The notes under the pieces were generated by a model that saw only the letters and a program-made list of their open reading frames with translations, was not told the origin of the DNA and searched no databases. A stretch of 64,000 nt of DNA from Antedon mediterranea. Taxonomy: Eukaryota; Echinodermata; Crinoidea; Comatulida; Antedonidae. Positions 60,736 to 64,000 of this stretch are shown here, piece by piece. The first letter of the stretch is position 1. Every line of letters begins with the position of its first letter. The position numbers and the translations under genes are program-made. Where the stretch lies: assembly GCF_964355755.1 (NCBI RefSeq), contig NC_092671.1:2336501-2400500 (forward strand), in the 5' to 3' direction.

Positions 60736-60779
60736 TTTCAATTTAAATAATTTATGATTAAGTATGCGTTCCGTATAAT

Positions 60780-61075
60780 ACAAAACATGCTACATAGTTA
60801 CATAAAAATGGGTGTGGTTGCAATGACATCATTATATTGTTTTCAGTGTGTTCCTATACACTCATGCAATTTATATAATCATAAGCTTTAATTTGATGCT
60901 ACATATCAATATGTATGACTTTTAAGATTGTTTACTAACTTATTTAATACCTGAGTATATATTGTTGTTGCTTAAAATGATGTCATTACATTGTTCAAAA
61001 TATATTTGACATATGCTTGTGTTGTTATACATAAGTTTTAATTTGATACCAAACTTGCCATGTTTATTGTAACTG
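60780..61075. repeat. fragment resembling the foldback-element terminal repeat
   Basis: TTTTAATTTGATACCAAACTTG, AATGACATCATTATATTGTT and ATGGGTGTGGTTGCAATGAC resemble TTTTTATTTGATACCAAACT, GGGCGTGGTCCAAATGACGT of the repeat at 43330-43460. It is probably an old relative without a gene. Confidence 0.45.
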
Positions 61076-61404
61076 CGGCCTCACTGGCCACTTATTTGAG
61101 TTGAGATAATATGTAAGAAAGAACACGGAAGGCTTTTAATCATGCCACAATCGAGATAATTATATTGTATAACTTCTCAATATACAGTAGTAGTGTAACT
61201 TCTCAATACAGTAGAATAATATAACACAATCGTATTAGGCCTATAACTACGCTGGCCTCGTCTCAACTGGCCACATTAGCTAGTGAGATGGCATTTATGC
61301 AAATCAACCCAACAGGTGAGCATACGTTCAAAAAAATATAGGACCTGACCTATAATGAATTATTCATGACTTCTGCCTTAGTCTCATAGGAAAAAAAATA
61401 ATGC

Positions 61405-61500
61405 GTACCGTTGCCACCTGACCTTTTGCCATCCGGCCTTTTGCCACCCAGCCTTTTTCCACCCAGCCCTTTTCCACCCAATCATTTGCTACCTGATCTG
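61405..61500. repeat. 15-bp G-rich repeat, inverted block
   Basis: CCTTTTGCCACCCAG-type units, six copies. On the other strand they read CTGGGTGGCAAAAGG, the same word as the array at 62845-63655, so the two blocks face each other around 61500-62845. Confidence 0.85.
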
Positions 61501-61860
61501 ATAATATCACTGATTTTACAGTTTTAGGGTTAATTTCCGATAGTTGTTAAAGTAACATCATGTATGCCCACGTTGTTTACCACTTAGTTTTCATTTATCT
61601 AAATAAATCTATACCCATTTCGTTACTGATTACATCAGGACAAAATGCTATGATATTATACAACAACTTCAATTGATTGTCACAAAGCAATTGATATAAA
61701 CAATTTAAAACAATTGTTTAATTAACAATAATTAGTTCAACTGGATGAGAATATAGGGCCTAATAGACCGGGGGAAATAATATATTGGCCCAGAGACGCT
61801 ACGCGCCTTTGTCGCAATCACGCCAGTTTGTCAGTTTGTCCCCTCGTAATAGTTCTTTAA

Positions 61861-62822
61861 AGTGGAGCTCCACCCAGAAAATTACTATTTTTCATACATT
61901 TCAACTATTATTTAAAAATATCATCCCCCATACTTCATATTTTTTCAAATTTTTTTTCAATGAGTACGAGTTTCTTGAAAATCACGCCTTTTTGCGTTTT
62001 GGGGGGATACCTTGTAATTTCTTTTACATGCAAAACGGGGGTATATTTGAATAATCCTAAAAAATTAATTTCTTCACTAAAAAAAAATTTTTAAATGTAG
62101 TTTTATGTAATTTTTCCAGATCTTTCTATTTCTGGTATAGTTATCGCGTATACATTGCGCAATTTTGCGTAAATAGACACTTTCCCCCGTTCGGGTCCAA
62201 TTTGGGTTTTTTATTTTGCTAGGGAGTATGATCACGTGACATTTTTCACAATCACACTTACTGCAGCTGGCGATCTGTTATTTTGTCGCGATGTTATTTT
62301 TGACGGGCAAAAAGTATATTAAAACATTTTGAATGTGACCCTATCATGTTTCACAGTGTAATAATGTGATTATGAGACTTATTACTAAAATGTCAAATCT
62401 AACGAGATTTGAGAAAGATGTGGCTATATATTACATGTAAATTATACCAGGGAGTTGCTCCCTGATTATACTGACATTTTTATCGGAAATATTACTTAGG
62501 CCTAAACAAATCGTATAAAATGTATTCCCCATTTTTCGACACATAATTTACCAAAGGGGAGACATTTCACCCATGCGTTCACCGGCGACTAAAACGCGTC
62601 AGTTGCTAAGTGTAACGCGTTTTGCGACGTATTGTAAACTAATAACCCCTAAGTTACTGAAAAAGTGTAATGTATTAAAAAACACTATTTTCTGACCGAT
62701 TTTTTAGAAATGAGTTTTTGGAAAATAATTCCGTATTTTCCCTGTTTTTTTTTAGGTAATCACTTTCAATTAAACATACTTAAACATAATATAAGCTGAG
62801 AAAGTCTGAGTGTAGCTCCACT
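61861..62822. mobile_element. 962-bp TTAA-flanked element, non-coding
   Basis: TTAA at 61857-61860 and 62823-62826. Ends AGTGGAGCTCCACCCAGA and, inverted, AGTGGAGCTACACTCAGA. No protein is recognisable. TTAA targets are used by piggyBac and Kolobok groups, so it is probably a deletion derivative of one of them. Confidence 0.8.
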
Positions 62823-62844
62823 TTAAAATGAAGTAGGTGGAAAG

Positions 62845-63655
62845 GACCTAGGTGGCAATAGCGGGTGGAAACAGACCGGGTGGCAATAGGCCGAGTGGAA
62901 ACTGGGCGAGTGGAAACAGACCGGGTGGCAATAGGGAGAGTGGAAACTGGGCGAGTGGAAACAGACCGGGTGGCAATAGGCAGAGTGGAAACTGGGCGAG
63001 TGGAAACTTGGCGGGTGGAAACAGACCGGGTGGCAATAGGCAGAGTGGAAACTGGGCGGGTGGAAACAGACCGGGTGGCAATAGGCCGAGTGGAAACTGG
63101 GCGAGTGGAAACAGACCGGGTGGCAATAGGCCGAGTGGAAACTGGGCGGGTGGAAACAGACCGGGTGGCAATAGGCCGAGTGGAAACTGGGCGAGTGGAA
63201 ACAGACCGAGTGGCAATAGGCCAAGTGGAAACTGGGCGGGTGGAAACAGACCGGGTGGCAATAGGCCGAGTGGAAACTTGGCGGGTGGAAACAGACCGGG
63301 TGGCAATAGGCCGAGTGGAAACTGGGCGGGTGGAAACAGACCGGGTGGCAATAGGCCGAGTGGAAACTGGGCGAGTGGAAACAGACCGGGTGGCAATAGG
63401 CAGAGTGGAAACTTGGCGGGTGGAAACAGACCGGGTGTCAATAGGCAGAGTGGAAACTGGGCGGGTGGAAACAGACCGAGTGGCAATAGGCCGAGTGGAA
63501 ACTGGGCGAGTGGAAACAGACCGAGTGGCAATAGGCCGAGTGGAAACTGGGCGAGTGGAAACAGACCGAGTGGCAATAGGCCGAGTGGAAACTGGGCGAG
63601 TGGAAACAGACCGGGTGGCAATAGGCAGAGTGGAAACTTGGCGGGTGGCAACAAG
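62845..63655. repeat. 45-bp minisatellite of three 15-bp subunits, about 18 copies
   Basis: The 45-bp unit consists of three related 15-bp words: GGTGGCAATAGGCCGA, GTGGAAACTGGGCGAG and GTGGAAACAGACCGGG. Variation is mostly at one position (GGGTGG/GAGTGG). All frames are open for over 250 codons on both strands because the period is a multiple of three; none looks like a gene. Confidence 0.97.
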
Positions 63656-64000
63656 GCGATTTAAAAAAGAAATACAGTCGGTATTTATTCAATACATTTC
63701 TACAATACATTTGTAGGCTCAATGTCCTCGCATTACCATCGGCGTAATTTCGCGGGATTCCTTGACTTCTTTCTTCATGGATCACTGATTCATTAAAACT
63801 GCACTAATATTTGACACGGTTTAAAGGGTATATAGGATGAGCCCTTATCATGCCAATGCTTTTCCAATCGCTTTCTGAAGGTTAATAGATTTGGTGTTCT
63901 GACCACTATAGTCGTAAGAGCATTCCAATAATTGATTGTTCTTTGTGAAAAAAAAATTCAAACGGCATCTATTTGATTTGATTACTTTTTGTTAAAAAAA

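Noticed and set aside
62848-63716. Several open frames of 250-283 codons (GGNRPSGNWAS-type repeats)
   Set aside because: All frames on both strands are open because of the 45-bp repeat; composition follows the repeat and no gene context exists.

Overview
The window is animal genomic DNA, not bacterial: every real gene is split into short exons with GT-AG or GC-AG introns, the DNA is AT-rich, and most of the length is introns, microsatellites and degraded transposons. The palindrome-like GGCCTA/TAGGCC words, the repeat types and the gene content suggest an invertebrate deuterostome, most likely an echinoderm. That assignment is an inference.

Region 1 (about 0.8-8.4 kb, minus strand) holds the first 12 coding exons of a PTPN23/HD-PTP orthologue (BRO1 domain plus the start of the V domain, 595 residues). 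The rest of the gene lies beyond the left edge. Its introns carry small inverted-repeat elements and tandem repeats. Region 2 (9.38-13.30 kb) is a 3.9-kb inverted-repeat (foldback) element whose two arms hold opposed, decayed copies of one gene.

Region 3 (14.97-60.1 kb, plus strand) is the main content: four tandem paralogues, here called A, B, C and D. They encode a secreted protein made of a signal peptide, two fibrinogen-like domains of the contactin-associated-protein (CNTNAP/neurexin IV) type, a shortened C-type-lectin-like domain and a PAN/apple domain. Each full gene has 11 exons with the same phases; the four-exon fibrinogen-like module is present twice, so the domain was duplicated with its introns. 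A is intact (602 residues). B has lost the exon 7 donor site. C has lost half of exon 4 to a LINE fragment. D is intact through exon 9 and runs off the right edge before its lectin and PAN exons. All four use a GC-AG donor after exon 2.

Transposons fill the large introns. Gene C intron 7 (8.5 kb) holds a Penelope-like retroelement with a nested tRNA-derived SINE, and a 4.28-kb element with long terminal inverted repeats, an exact 9-bp target duplication and a decayed intron-containing gene. This gene and the one in Region 2 belong to the same poorly described family, with motifs (HEEADS, DTDV, HAFTGSDTTS) that recall FEN1/XPG-type PIN nucleases. Other families are TTAA-flanked inverted-repeat elements, a MITE family ending in AGCT...GTCTACACTATC, LINE remnants and a family of 15-bp G-rich minisatellites, largest at 62.8-63.7 kb.

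The two most interesting items are the tandem array of secreted two-FIB/lectin/PAN proteins with locally variable exons, and the pair of foldback elements carrying a nuclease-like gene.
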